Positions 44,256-55,775 are shown, counted from the first letter of the stretch. The stretch is 64,000 nt of DNA from Phymorhynchus buccinoides (GCA_017654935.2 CM065710.1:24674091-24738090); one strand, 5' to 3'. Translations and numbers: made by a program. Notes: generated from the sequence alone by a model not told the origin.

Positions 44256-45304
44256 TACAGTGGTACCCCTCTAATAAGACGCTCGCAGATGCGACTTCTC
44301 CTCACATACGACTGATTTTTTTTTCCCGAACACATTCCACTATATATCCTATGCCGCAAATACGACTTTTCCTGAGTTCCGACTTACGACCCGATTTCAG
44401 GGGTTGAGATGCGACCACAATCTTATCTTTTTGCAGTCAAGTTCGTGCAAATCGATCTCTCGATGAAAAGCAGACGAACTCGTGATCGAAAGTCATGGCA
44501 ACGGGTCCGATGGCAACTTCGATGGCCCATGTTGCACTCACACAAACTACACATAACAGTACAGACCTAATCTTCGCCATAACGGACCTACTAAATACTG
44601 GATTATGCACAACGACACAACACAACACAAAACATGACAAAGTAACGCTCTGGCAGTTCATTTTTAGTCACAGAACTTTTACCGCGCATACAACTCAGCT
44701 GACAAAATGGCGCCGCATACACCGCAGATACGAAATCACGGCAAACGCTAATGCGCCAGCTGCTTTCATTTATCGGATTTTGTGAGTTTGTTTGCATTCA
44801 GTGAGAGTTGTAGTGCACACACTAACGCCGATTTATCAGTCTGATAGCGGAAAGGAGCAGCTTTTCAACTTTTTTTTTGTAAAGTGAAACCATTCTGATA
44901 CACTGAGTTCCAACTTATGGAGTATGACCGATCACCTAGTTTCAACTTTGAAGTTGACTTCGCATTTACGTGTGCACAGAGTTCGTAAAGATCGACACGA
45001 TCGCGACTTTGATCATAAACTGCTCAGTGATGACACATGTGCATAAAAGTGGTAAAATTTTGTGGTCAGATCGTGATATGGCTGATTAAATTCTTCAATT
45101 TCGACATGAGAACGGTTCGTTTTTACCGAGATTGACGATGTCTACACGCACAGGTGACGACCAGCATAAAATGGATTCGGGAAAATCCGCGTATGTCCCG
45201 CGTATGGCGACTCGGAAAAGATGTTTGGTCCTCTAATATAAGACCACCCCTCAGATAAGACTTTTTTTTCACCGCACTTTTAAGGTCTTATTAGAGGGGT
45301 ACCA
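44256..45304. mobile_element. Long (~1.05 kb) pogo-like element without transposase
   Basis: TACAGTGGTACCCCTCTAAT on the left; TAAGGTCTTATTAGAGGGGTACCAC on the right (last bases merged with (CA)n). Inside are TGAGTTCCGACTTACGACC and related 'tacgactt' phrases typical of this group's subterminal regions. The 96-codon plus frame at 44495-44785 shows no DDE or helix-turn-helix motif. Confidence 0.65.
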
Positions 45305-45323
45305 CACACACACGCACACACAC

Positions 45324-46308
45324 AGGTCAGGTCAGGTATTTGGACGACCAGGCCTTGCAGCCTCTCAATGCGTCCTTCCTTTTGGTTAGTGTTTCTGTTT
45401 GGCAATTGCTGTGGCGGTTTTTAGCATCCATATTGATGCACTAATCATGGATGTACTTTAACAGGGCAATTTTTGGATCACTGTCTAGGAGGTTTTTGAA
45501 TTTGTTTGTATCTGAGGCCAGTTTAGTATACATGTGCAGGGAGATTGTTCCAATAGTGGGTGACTCTGTTAGAAAAAAAGTTTTTTCTAATGTTATTTCT
45601 GCTGTACCTGGTTAGGATCTTAAGTTCACTATTACGGGTTCTTATTTCGTTAGACAAGTGAAACAAGCCTTTGTTAGTATTGTCAGTGCCTTGAAGAATC
45701 TTGTAAACATTTATCAAATCTCCCCTTAGTCTTCTATATTTTAAAGATGGCAAGTCTAATTTACTTAGCCTGTCCTCATAATCCAAATTTGTCATGGATT
45801 TTATCAGTTTGGATTTTATCTGTACCTTCTCAATTGCACTGGACTGTCGTTTAAGAAAGGGATTCCAAATTATATTGCCATACTCAAGATGAGGCCGTAT
45901 TAAACATTTGTAAAGATTTATGAACACCTCTTTAATTAAGTTTTTAAAACTCCTTCTGATCAAGCCCACCATCCTACTGGCTTTATTTATCGCTGTTGTG
46001 ATGTGCTTATCAAATTTGAGTTTTGAATCAAATATAACCCCTAGGTCCTTCTCCTCTGTACAAGTATCTAAAACATGCTTAGATGAGCCATGAGTAATTT
46101 AATATCCTTTACTTGGATTATTGTACCCCGCGTGCATAACCTTGCATTTTCCTGCGTTAAAATATAAATTCCACTTCTCTGACCATTCTGAGTCTGTTAA
46201 TATCGTTTTGCAGTACATCTGAATTTTGGGAACGATTATACACTTTAGTATCATCTGCAAATATCTTGCATGCACTTTGTATGTCTTCTGGGAGATCATT
46301 TATAATAT

Positions 46309-46310
<2 letters not shown>
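45324..46310 (-). pseudogene. CR1-like LINE reverse transcriptase, 5'-truncated at a (CA)n tract
   Basis: In minus orientation: YIINDLPEDIQSACK then FADDTKVY, the RT catalytic box (xxDD). After a frameshift comes SEKWNLYFNAGKCKVMHAG, then a 149-codon frame (45523-45972) with INLYKCLIRPHLEYGNIIWN and LPSLKYRRLRGDLINVYKIL, a pattern shared by CR1-group ORF2 proteins. A second frameshift near 45527 precedes SDTNKFKNLLDS and the stop. The 3' end is ACCTGACCTGACCTG, a short pentamer repeat. It is broken by at least three frame changes and by loss of everything upstream of the microsatellite. Confidence 0.8.

Positions 46311-46348
<38 letters not shown>
46311..46348. repeat. (CA)n microsatellite at the LINE truncation point
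   Basis: About 19 CA units replace the RT sequence that should precede YINDLP. Confidence 0.9.
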
Positions 46349-46349
<1 letters not shown>

Positions 46350-46800
46350 GTCCATGGTTGGGTGTATGAGATAAAGAATGAATAAAATTTGAAATATACG
46401 GGCGTTCGGGTGTTTACCTAGTGTAAAGACTTATGTTACTTAGCAAGGAAGCAAAATTCTTCCCAAAATCTAATTTGTTTTTAAAACTATTATGAAGTGT
46501 TCCTGCGGTTACAGTATTGTTAGGTTCTAACAATATGTTGGGCAAAATCATGCTCTTTGCTGTTCACAAGTATAATGTTGAAATTGAAATTTGCCTTCAA
46601 GAAAATGAATTAAAATATCTCTACTGTGAATAGTGGATTTTCACCAACTTCCCCAAGTCTTCAACTGATATATAAAACATGTTTGTTTAGACAGAGATCC
46701 CCCCCCCCCCCCCCCCCCCCACACACACACTTTCCTCACATACATGCACATGTGCGCGCACACACACACACACACACACACAGACACATGCATGCAGGCA

Positions 46801-46831
<31 letters not shown>

Positions 46832-47730
46832 ACACACACAGAACTGCTGTTACATAATGAGCTTTATAAATCCATTTATATAAAAAAAACTGTTTAATGA
46901 TGTGTTCCTGCACGTTCTGTTTCTTGTTTCATTTCACTTTTGAACTGCTTTCCTCGCTGCCTAGACAGACAATGAATTTACACACAAACATCCTGTTTAA
47001 CAAAAGAAGAGCAAATGGTGTTGTGATTAACACAGTCCAATGTCTACCATATGGTGAACAACAGATCATTTCTATCAAAACAGCTTTTCCCTAAAACTAA
47101 AAGTATTACTAGAACACAACTGAACACCACATTATCAAAAAGCTCCAGCAAAATCTAACTTTTATACCCTCCCCTTAACTGTCAGTCTGTTGTATAAAAT
47201 CACAAAATATGACATGGTAAAATACCCCAACAAATATTTTTTCTAACACAATATAGCAAACAGCTCATTAGAAACAACGGGATGAAACTACTTATAGTTC
47301 AATTTCAACATCAGGAGGAAACAGCTGTTTGTAGTGCACGTGTATATATGCATGTACACGCAACTGTCAGTCACGCACACACGCGTGTACACGCACACAC
47401 ACACACATCCCTTCAACAGCTGTCTCCACTACACACACAAACCAATCTCACTCCGATTTAGAGTCACTATTCTTGCGCTAAGACTGTGTTACTGAAACAC
47501 TGGTGGCAGGATTGAAAGCAACAAAATACACTTTTTAAACGTCAAGAAGCTACAACTGACGTGTTGGAGTCGGATTCACCTTTTTCTTGGTTTTGTTTCT
47601 AAAACATAACACAACTGCAAAGGCCAAAATTAAGTTAAACCAATCAGCGGAATACTCTCTACATCAGCTTGATAGAGTTCAAGGGTTACTCCATCTTTTC
47701 ACAAACACGTTGCCATGAAGACTAAAAGCA
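46349..47730. other. No gene seen; C, CA and CG-rich simple repeats
   Basis: Poly-C at 46699-46720, then (CA)n and (CG)n mixtures to about 46850 and again 47340-47410. Other sequence is AT-rich with no recognised family. Confidence 0.5.
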
Positions 47731-47996
47731 TGGGTGCAACTACACAAAATAAAAAAACCTGAAAGGCCGGGGTCTAGGGGTAATGTCCCCCTGCAGCTGA
47801 AGCAAAAATTGATTTATGAAGGTATTTTAGTTTGCTTTTTCCACAATTTATACAAATGCTTATTTTAAAGTGTTTGAAAAATACAATAGACACACAAAGA
47901 TCTTGTCAGACAAATTTTTCAAAACAGGAAATTCCTTTTCTGGTAAAAGTCAAAAACAGGAAATCCTTGTATACCAGGAAAAGTTGCACCCATGTG
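47731..47996. mobile_element. Element with CATGGGTGCAAC inverted ends, copy 2
   Basis: CATGGGTGCAACTACACAAA ... AAAAGTTGCACCCATG, 266 bp. It shares AAGGCCGGGGTCTAGGGGTA with 31077-31346 (few differences). Confidence 0.8.
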
Positions 47997-48396
47997 AATC
48001 TCAAGTCCTTACTGTACACAGCTCTATTTCAGCTCTACAAGCAGAAATGGGTGCTAGCTAGCTGCAAAGCTGCAGGTAGATACTATTCTGCTAAAAACTT
48101 CTGTTAAAACACAGGACTGGTATAGTAACACAGGGGCCAGGTATGAAGCAGTAAGTACATGTGCTATGTACGGTAAGTGAATGTCTATGAGAAAAGAGAG
48201 AGGGCCAACAGCTTTCCAGTTCCCACGAACCACATAGGATAAGAGGAAGACAACGAACATGACTGGTTGATTTCAATGTTATCTGACACGGTGAGTGTCA
48301 AGGTGAAGGTTTGCTATTCACAGCACCTGTTGCGGTTGGGTGATTTGCTGACAGTTGGGTGATTTGCTGACAGTGACAGTGTTTTCAATCAAGTTG

Positions 48397-48431
<35 letters not shown>
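48397..48431. repeat. (TCTG)n microsatellite
   Basis: Eight to nine TCTG units. At 47997-48396 only unassigned DNA; TGGGTGATTTGCTGACAGT is duplicated at 48337/48355. Confidence 0.9.
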
Positions 48432-48473
48432 TTTGTGCCTGTCTCTTTCTTGAACACTCTCCTTCTCTTCCAA

Positions 48474-48636
48474 TACAGGGGAACCTCTCTTAAAGACCTT
48501 CAAAAATAATCCAAAATGAGGTCTTATAAGGGAGGTAATTTTAATACTTGCAAAGAAGGGCAATGTCTCAGAGAAGTAGGTCTTATATGGGAGGGAGTCT
48601 TATCATGGGAGGTCTTATAAGGGAGGTTCCACTGTA
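48474..48636. mobile_element. pogo-like MITE
   Basis: TACAGGGGAACCTCTCTTAA ... AAGGGAGGTTCCACTGTA, 163 bp, TA flanks. Confidence 0.85.
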
Positions 48637-49030
48637 ACAATTGTGTACTGTGTAACTGTAAGTCCATTTCTGACCCGTCGCCACAAAATGAGTCGTGTTG
48701 TCCCCAGCTCACTTACCCCCAAGGGGCAATTTTAAGTGGAAGGGGGTCAAATCATCAATTCTCAGATTTTGACCTATTATTGTCTTTATCTACCTCATAC
48801 AGAAGCATTGAAGTGTAAAAACAATCCTTTCTGCCTTAAAAGTGTGTTTATATCAGAAACATCTGGTTGTTTTCTACATATTTTGAAACTTTCCTGTCGC
48901 ATTTTCTCATTTCATCGATTCCCTGAGCATACGACTTCAAATCTTCATAACTTTGCAACAAACAGTCCGATTTACAATTTGTTTAGTTTGTTGGAAAGAT
49001 TTTTTTTAATGCAGAATAACAATTTGTTAA

Positions 49031-49209
49031 TACAGTGGAACCTCCCTTATAAGACCTGCCATTATAAGACTCCCTCCCACATAAAACCTACTTCTCTGAG
49101 ACATTGCCCTTCTTTGTAAGTATTAAAATTACCTCCCTTATAAGACCCCTCCCTCATAAGACCTCATTTTGGATGATTTTTTAAGGTCTTATAAGGGAGG
49201 TTCCACTGA
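49031..49209. mobile_element. pogo-like MITE
   Basis: TACAGTGGAACCTCCCTTAT ... AAGGGAGGTTCCACTGA, opposite internal orientation to the 48474 copy. The stretch 48637-49030 is unassigned. Confidence 0.85.
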
Positions 49210-49338
49210 AACTCAAAAGTGACCTCTGGGACATCACGACTCATTTTGTGGTGACAGGTCACATTTATACCTGTTCCTTGTGATGCCTACTTTAGCTTAG
49301 GATGAAAAATAAACACCTGAAGGTGCCGATACAGGGTT

Positions 49339-49504
49339 CGGTAAAGGTAAAGATGTGCCACCACCCCTACATTTCTCGGTTAATTCCATTTTTCCGTTTT
49401 TGCCTTTCTTACCAAACATGAAGCTGTATTTTATGAACATTTTCAGCTAATTATCTTTGTTCAATAATTAATTGCAGTCATGATAAAGGCCATTATCTAA
49501 TAGG

Positions 49505-49540
<36 letters not shown>

Positions 49541-49780
49541 TATGTACTGCAGTACACTGCGGCATTTGTCACAGTCGTGGTTCATTGTGTTTTTCCATCT
49601 TATAGGGGGGGGGGGGGGGGGGGGGTAGGGTTAGGGTTATTATTCCAAAAAGATAATTAGCTGAAAAGGTTAATAAAATACAGCTTTATGTTTGGTAAGA
49701 AAGGCAAAAACGGAAAAATGGAATTAACCGAGAAATGCAGGGGGGGGTGGGGGGGGGGTGGCACATCTTTACCTTTACCC
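49339..49780. mobile_element. GGTAAAGG-ended fold-back element, copy D, target duplication CAGGGTTC
   Basis: GGTAAAGGTAAAGATGTGCC ... GGCACATCTTTACCTTTACC, flanked by CAGGGTTC on both sides (49332-49339 and 49780-49787, exact boundary within one base). A C tract (49506-49540) and G tracts (49606-49625, 49740-49760) punctuate it. A single arm keeps GGGTTAGGGTTA. Confidence 0.8.
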
Positions 49781-50029
49781 AGGGTTCATACAGGAATACA
49801 AAATTCACAAACTTTCAAAGACCTTTTAAAAGACCGTTTCATATTTTCAAAAACCTCTCCCGGCATGCACTGACGGCGATTGCTTCGATCATGATCATTC
49901 AAGTTGCATCGGTTCAGCCAAAAGACCTGGGATATAGTGAAGGGAAGTAACTCTCGACAAATCGAGGACGTCTGCTATATGGAATCAATGATTTCACAAA
50001 CCATTTAACAATTATTATAGACCAAAGCC

Positions 50030-51085
50030 ACCGTAAAATGCGGACTATAAGCCGCTACTTTTTTCCTTAACTTTGACCCATGCGGCTTATAAACTGATGC
50101 GGCTTATCTGTGGATTTTTTTCTCCATTCTACATTTATCAGTACTAGCGCAAAGCCTAGTACCAGAAATACCGAGCACCGTGGTCCACGAAATATTATAT
50201 TATTACTTTTGTGTCTCTCCTTCTTTCCATCTTCTTCTCTCATCCTGCTCTACCCACCAAAATCGGCAATTCTCTTTGAATATCAGGGCGGATCTAGGGA
50301 GGGGGGTTTCCTGGTTTCCGGACCCCCTTTATCTCCACGCAAATGGAAATTGGCTCATATTGCGCGCGTTTATGAATGGATGGTGTAGACATTTTCCACC
50401 AAGATAATCACTGTCCGTGGGCATGCACATTCCAAATTATGAGTCAATGTCCGGTCTGGTTACACCTTTTGTGAAAAGGTGAAGCGGCACTTATCGCACG
50501 CGTTTATGAATCGATTCGCTTCCACGGATAGTCACCGTCCCCAATCATCTACCTGCCAAATTCGAAGGCAATCGGCCTAGAAATACCGGAGATACAGGCG
50601 CCGAGAGGCCGGCGGATACGCGTTTCGCGCATTTGCCAAACCGCGCAAATGACATTTAGGCCGGCTCGGTTGCCGTTGCCATCACCCCGTTAGGGCTCAC
50701 AGCAAATTTGAAGCGATTCGGTCGAAAAACGGCGGAGTTATAAGGCCCGTTTTGTGTTTCACACACACACACAGACACAACCTTGCCTTTTTATTATATG
50801 ATGATTAAATCTGTTTCTGGCCACATTCTTCAGCTTATTTTGAGCTTCTTTAGACTCAAAACTGGTTTTGGTAATCAATAGATTCAAATCTCATGATTAA
50901 ATTGTCCAAGAACATTAAATACCTATGTTCTGATATGAGAATTTCCATGTTTGTGTTGGTTTGTGCACATACAATTTTCTCTGAGGCTTATAAACTGGTG
51001 CGGCTTATATGTGAATAAATACCTAATATTTTGTCAATTTACTTTATATACAGGTTCGTCTTATAGTCCATTTTTTAAGGTAATT
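50030..51085. mobile_element. GGACTATAAGCCGC-type element, long copy (~1.05 kb)
   Basis: ACCGTAAAATGCGGACTATA on the left, GTCTTATAGTCCATTTTTTAAGG on the right. Repeated GCGGCTTATAAACTG-type phrases lie near both ends. The interior (50270-50790) includes GCGGATCTAGGGAGGGGGG and GGCGGAGTTATAAGGCCCG blocks that look like other repeat scraps. No transposase. Confidence 0.6.
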
Positions 51086-51303
51086 TTCAAAGACTTGAAA
51101 ATGGCACTTCATTTGTCAAAGACCTTCAAAGACTGCATGAACCCTGTGATAGGATCCAGAAACGCACCAGTACTTAGTTAAGTGCTGTTCGTTATACCTA
51201 GGCAACTAGCGGGCCAAGCCCCGGCTCACTTCGCTCTACCACTGGTCATTAAATGTATATTAAATGTATTTTAGTTTTTACAGCTTAATATATTCTTCAC
51301 CAG

Positions 51304-51672
51304 CATGGGTGCAACTCCTCAAAATTAAAAAAAAACCTGAAAGGCAGGGGTCCAGGGACCCATGGCCCCAGCAGGGTACAGGGGCAGAGCCCCGTCGGAC
51401 GATTCAGGGGGGCAAGTTAAGAGAGAGAGATAACGAGATAGACAGTTAAAAAGACAGACAAAGACAGTTTGAGTCTGATAGATAAGCCTTGCAAAATTAT
51501 TACATTGCCTTTGTAAACTTCCAAAATAGAACAACCAAGTTCAAAACGCCCCAAATCGCTTGTGGTCATTTTTTTTTTTGGGGGGGGAGGAATTAAAAAA
51601 AACTGAAGTTCAGTTTCTGGTAAAATTAAAAATACTGAAATCAGTGTAAAAATGAAAGAGTAGCACCCATGC
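51304..51672. mobile_element. Element with CATGGGTGCAAC inverted ends, long copy
   Basis: GCATGGGTGCAACTCCTCAA ... GAGTAGCACCCATGC, with AAAGGCAGGGGTCCAGGG and GGTAAAATTAAAAATACTGAAAT matching its relatives. The middle is enlarged by about 100 bp including a purine run at 51420. Confidence 0.75.
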
Positions 51673-51814
51673 ACCTATCAATACCAGCTCTTTAACACTT
51701 TCACCCTCCGCTCGCTCACCAAGCTGCAACCTCCAGATAAGTAGTACTTTAGACATCAACGCATTATAAATTATTTATTTACAAAGTCTTCTCAATCTCA
51801 AAGTTGGGTCTTGA

Positions 51815-52355
51815 AACAAGGGCATAACTCTCGCCAATAACCCTATTTGAGGCAGCTAAATGGCTGCCTTTCGCAAGAGTGAATGCCCTTTTCAGTACTG
51901 ACCAACAAGGGCTTCACTCTCACTGTCAAGGGCGTTAATAACCCAGGGATCATTCTAATCTTAGCACCGGTCATCAGTCATTGACACATCACATTTTGAA
52001 ATGACCTACTGTTTTTGCAGGCAATAGCCTGAATAGGTCATGTGACTTATTAAGTTGACCTCATGTCTGTTAGTAACTTTAAATGATTTTGATTTGTGCT
52101 GCAACTGATTCCATAGTGATCATATTGACTTTGATGAAACAATATACCATAGGTAACTGTTCTTTTATTACTTCACATTGCATACTAACTTTCATTGTGC
52201 GCAAGTTGTATAATGTTCCTTTCTTTTCTTTTTGACCTATTGTTTTAGGAAAATTACCCATTATACTTTCTTCGAACTGGTCAAATTACGTATGATGTTC
52301 CGTGACAAGATTGATCCCTGATAACCCTAGTTGCAGAGGCCAATAACCCTGGGCT
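51815..52355. repeat. CCAATAACCCT dispersed repeat, outer parts of a possible composite
   Basis: ACAAGGGCATAACTCTCGCC and GCAAGAGTGAATGCCC occur at 51820-51895; GATAACCCTAGTTGCAGAGG at 52317-52350. The middle (51960-52310) is unassigned and may be an insertion. Confidence 0.5.
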
Positions 52356-52420
52356 GATCCAGAGGTTCCGCTAGGTTTTATTTTTATCCGTCCCGGTGAT
52401 GGACGAGGTAATAAAAAAAC

Positions 52421-52832
52421 AAGCGCAAAATCGCAATAGTTTGTGGCGCGTGGTCTATTTTTACCACTCCAATCATGAGTCATCTCCCCTGGCTTTTCAA
52501 TAATTTTAATCTGTAAACCATAATGTTATCTCTGCACCCTTTCGTAACTTTTTATATCTTTTGGAAAACATTTAAAACTATGTATCCTACTTATACTCAT
52601 CAAAAGAAGCACCGCATACTCGTCGTGTCTGTTGTAGTGTCTGTATTACGTATGTTTATTATTTTGTACGCTTTTAAAATACATCATTTTAAAGAGCAGC
52701 CTCAATTAATTTTGAAGTGTAGCCTCGGTTTGAAGTGCGACAATTTTGTCAAAATGTGCGACAATTTTGGAACGACAGACAGACCGACCGACCGACAAAG
52801 TGAGTTATAGGTTTGTGGCTTGAGCCACAAAC
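52421..52832. repeat. Dispersed repeat ending in a 22-bp perfect palindrome, copy 2
   Basis: It matches 24317-24690 throughout, with extra GACAATTTTGTCAAAATGTGC before the tail. The terminal palindrome is at 52811-52832 and is again followed by AAAAA. Confidence 0.8.
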
Positions 52833-53310
52833 AAAAATCCGTCCCCACTGAATTGTGTTGCCACGGATTACAGCAGAAGCTCTGGTTTGCGTGGAAAATG
52901 CACCCGTGAGACACGTGTTGAGAGACGACAGAGCAAGACGGTACACATACTCCACAGCATTAAAACTAAAGTCAGATTAACAATTACAACAAACGTAACA
53001 AGACTGACCCTCACACACGTCTATTTGCGAACAAGCTGACAGAGAAGAAAAACTTGTTTGTCTTTTCAGGTGGAAATGGGTTCGCTAAACATTGCGAGCG
53101 CGTGATGGGCTATGGGTTAAACCAATGGCTTCTAAAATGGCTGGGCTCATTTCACCAATCATACAACCTCTTACTCTTTGCTGAGCAGTAGAGGAGCTGA
53201 TCTGGGGCACTGGCTTAGATCGTTCCTACCCTGCTTCCTGGCTAAAATGCACTCTCCCACCCTTCCCCGGGACGGACAACTTTGATTTTTTCCATCAAAA
53301 CCAGATTTTC
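52833..53310. other. Unassigned DNA before the Rex1-like LINE
   Basis: No gene or repeat family recognised. Confidence 0.4.
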
Positions 53311-54189
53311 CCCATCCCTTCTAACTCAGACAGTACTTACTTTGAGCAGGTTGAAAAGTTTGTGTCCTGGTGTGAGGAAAACTATCTTGACCTCAACGTA
53401 ACAAAAACAAAAGAAATGGTAGTCGACTTTAGGAAATCCCCGGCACCAATGCCAGATCTCACAATCAAAGGTGTGACAGTCGAAAGGGTAGATGAATACA
53501 AGTATCTGGGAACAATCATAGACAATAAGTTTACTTTTAGTTCTCATGTTGATCATGTTTCCAAGAAATGCCAGACAAGGATGTACTGCCTGAGAAAGCT
53601 CAGATCTTTCAATGTTAGCACAGATCTTCTCCAAAGCTTTTATCGTTGTTTTCTTGAATCTATTATAACATTTTCGTTCATGTGTTGGTACGGTGGCTTG
53701 AATGTAAAACCCAAGGGTGTTCTGAATAAGATTGTGAATGTTGGTAGCAAGATCGTGGGTAGAAAGCAAGACAACTTGTATTTGTTGTATGAAAAACGTG
53801 TAGTTCAAAAAGCCAGAAAGATCGCTAATGATGAAAGTCACGTTCTATCGCATTGCTATGAACTATTGCCATCTGATAGACGGTTCCGCACTATTCGTTG
53901 TAGAACCATTAGAAATTCAGCTAGTTTTGTCCCTAAGTCAGTCGAACTTCTCAACAAGATCTCTGCTAAGACCAAATAATGAGGAATTATGTATTAGCTT
54001 AGGCCTAGAGGTAGATCTGGTCAATCTGTACAGTAGTGTGTGTATGTATGTGTGTGTCTATGTGTGTGAGCGTGCGTGCGTGTGTACCGGTGCGTGTGTG
54101 CGTATGTGCGTGCGTACGTGCATGTGTGTGTGTGTCTGTCTGTCCGTATGTCTCTATCAGTCTATGTCTGTGTGTGTATGTGTGTTGTA

Positions 54190-54220
<31 letters not shown>

Positions 54221-54520
54221 ATAATATGTAAAAGCTTGAGGTGACTTGGAGAGGGTGGGGGTGAACAAATGAGTGCGCTAATGGAAATGGTGGGAAAGAG
54301 GGCAGTTCTTAATGTTTTGATAGCCGCTTCTATCGACCCTAACTATGTTCAAATGTTTTTTGCGAAGCATGATTTGTCATTCATTTTTCCTTAGTTTTGT
54401 TTCCATTTTTCATGCATGCAAATGTGTTTCTTTGATTGTAATGTGCTTGTACGAGACCACGCTGTAATTTCACCTAACGTAATAATAAAGTATTTTTGAC
54501 TTTGACTTTGACTTGACTTT
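53311..54520 (+). pseudogene. Rex1/Babar-like LINE: ORF2 C-terminus, 3' UTR and (TTTGAC)n tail
   Basis: An open frame to a stop at 53977-53979 reads EQVEKFVSWCEENYLDLNVT, KTKEMVVDFRK, VDEYKYLGTIIDNKF, then LRKLRSFNVSTDLLQSFYRC and later RKIANDESHVLSHCYELLPS. This order (WC..N.L.LN..KTKE...D.R, then YKYLGT.ID) is the C-terminal RT/thumb pattern of Rex1/Babar and other CR1-group LINEs. The frame has no ATG at its start (53362 is GTG) and simply enters mid-domain, so the copy is 5'-truncated near 53300. The 3' UTR carries a (GT)n-rich block and (GA)n (54184-54213). It ends AATAAAGTATTTTTGACTTT(GACTTT)n, a clean LINE-type 3' end. About 215 codons are uninterrupted, so insertion may be fairly recent. 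Confidence 0.85.
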
Positions 54521-54956
54521 AAATACCGAGAATTTTGGGTTTTAAAACGGGCCCTCTGTGATCCTAACCCTATCCTGAGAACAGCAGAATGTGTTCCCGG
54601 TGACGCAAATATGTGCGTCAATGACGTACATATTACTGATTTTGACGCATATATTTTCCACTCAGTGCGTCATTGTGACGCAGTTTTTCTTGTCCTCCCA
54701 GCGACTCAGAGTCTAAAGATGCTGTCTTTTCGTAAAATGGTTGACTTGGTTTTCAGGGCGCCATATGCACGCGTAAAGCGCTCACTAGGCCTAAATCACT
54801 GTGAGCTGAAGTGAAGAAAGGCTTTGCGTTGTGGCATAGGTCACTGAACAGTGAACTATCCCTGACCCTGACTCACCGCGTGCACACATCGTGGAACTAA
54901 GCAGTGTAGCAAAGACGTCTAGACTAGAGCACCATGCAAAATACTATGACTGTGTG
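54521..54956. other. Unassigned DNA rich in TGACG motifs
   Basis: Several TGACGC/GTGACGCA and TGACGTAC motifs lie at 54600-54680. A CRE-like reading is possible, but they occur within repeats of the word itself and no promoter is supported. Confidence 0.35.
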
Positions 54957-55385
54957 TGTGTGTGCGCGCGCGCATGTGTTTGCGTCTTCTTCTTCTTCTC
55001 TTGTGGGCCCACAGTCAATGAGCTGACCATTATGTGTGTGTGTGTATGCGCACTGTCGCAGCCAAAAAGAGAAGAAGAAGACGACGCAAACCCATGCGCG
55101 CGCGTGTCGCAGTCAAAAAAGTCGCTCAGTCAAATAAATCGCCCGGCTACTACTATGAGTTTTTTGCGACATTGAGCATGAACCACAAATTTCACTTTTT
55201 TTTCTAGGGTTAGGGTTAGGTAAATGGTTCAAGTACAGAAAAAGTGAAATTTCTGGTTGTCGCAAATACACACTCTCATAGTAGCGGGCGATTTATTTGA
55301 CTGAGCGACTTTTTTGACTGCGACACGCGCGCGCATGTGTTTGTGTCTTCTTCTTTTTCTCTTGAGGGCCCACAGTCAATGATCT
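54957..55385. mobile_element. Large fold-back with a telomere-like core
   Basis: 55062-55165 (AAAGAGAAGAAGAAGACGAC...GCGCGCGTGTCGCAGTCAAA...TAAATCGCCC) is mirrored by about 55280-55385. The loop contains CTAGGGTTAGGGTTAGG. A third arm-like piece in the right-arm orientation lies at 54957-55035. Inner arms TTTTTTGCGACA / TGTCGCAAA also pair. Confidence 0.8.
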
Positions 55386-55390
55386 GACCA

Positions 55391-55391
55391 T

Positions 55392-55434
<43 letters not shown>

Positions 55435-55436
55435 GC

Positions 55437-55503
<67 letters not shown>

Positions 55504-55516
55504 GTGTGTGTGTGCG
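55391..55516. repeat. (GT)n microsatellite, two blocks
   Basis: About 55 GT units broken by TAGGCCTCT at 55432. Confidence 0.95.
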
Positions 55517-55687
55517 GACTAAGTCACTAAGGACTAAGCTGTACCATGAGTTTCCAATTCTGTAGAAGTACTAGAACATTATTAATTGTACAAGAAAATA
55601 TAGTGCTGCAGATGCAAGAGAGCATCTGGGACGAACATATGGCAGACGACAGGAGGCCGGCAGATTAAAATTGACACATTAACTTAC

Positions 55688-55775
55688 CGACTAAGACGAC
55701 AATAATGATGCCAGGGACGATGAAGACGGTGTTGTCGATGTGCTCCTTCACTGGACCCGAGCCGAACTCGACCAT
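55688..55775 (-). CDS. Alternative first coding exon of the small membrane protein gene, or exon 1 of a second small membrane protein
   Basis: On the minus strand an ATG at 55775 opens 29 codons, starting MVEFGSGPVKEHIDN and running into the hydrophobic stretch TVFIVPGIIIVVLV. It ends after the first base of the next codon at a perfect G|GTAAGTT donor (intron GT at 55687-55686). Phase and topology match exon 1 at 43064-43172: a short polar N-terminus, half a membrane helix, and a phase-1 end. Splicing to the acceptor at 42176 would give ...IIIVVLV-AFFTYKLVSSLRQK..., an in-frame 69-residue protein. The intron would be about 13.5 kb and full of repeats. The alternative is an unrelated small membrane-protein gene whose next exon I did not find. 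The exon itself is well supported; its partner is inference. Confidence 0.55.

Noticed and set aside
54600..54680. Cluster of CRE-like TGACG motifs as a promoter
   Set aside because: Motifs occur within reduplicated TGACGCA words and no gene start lies nearby on either strand.
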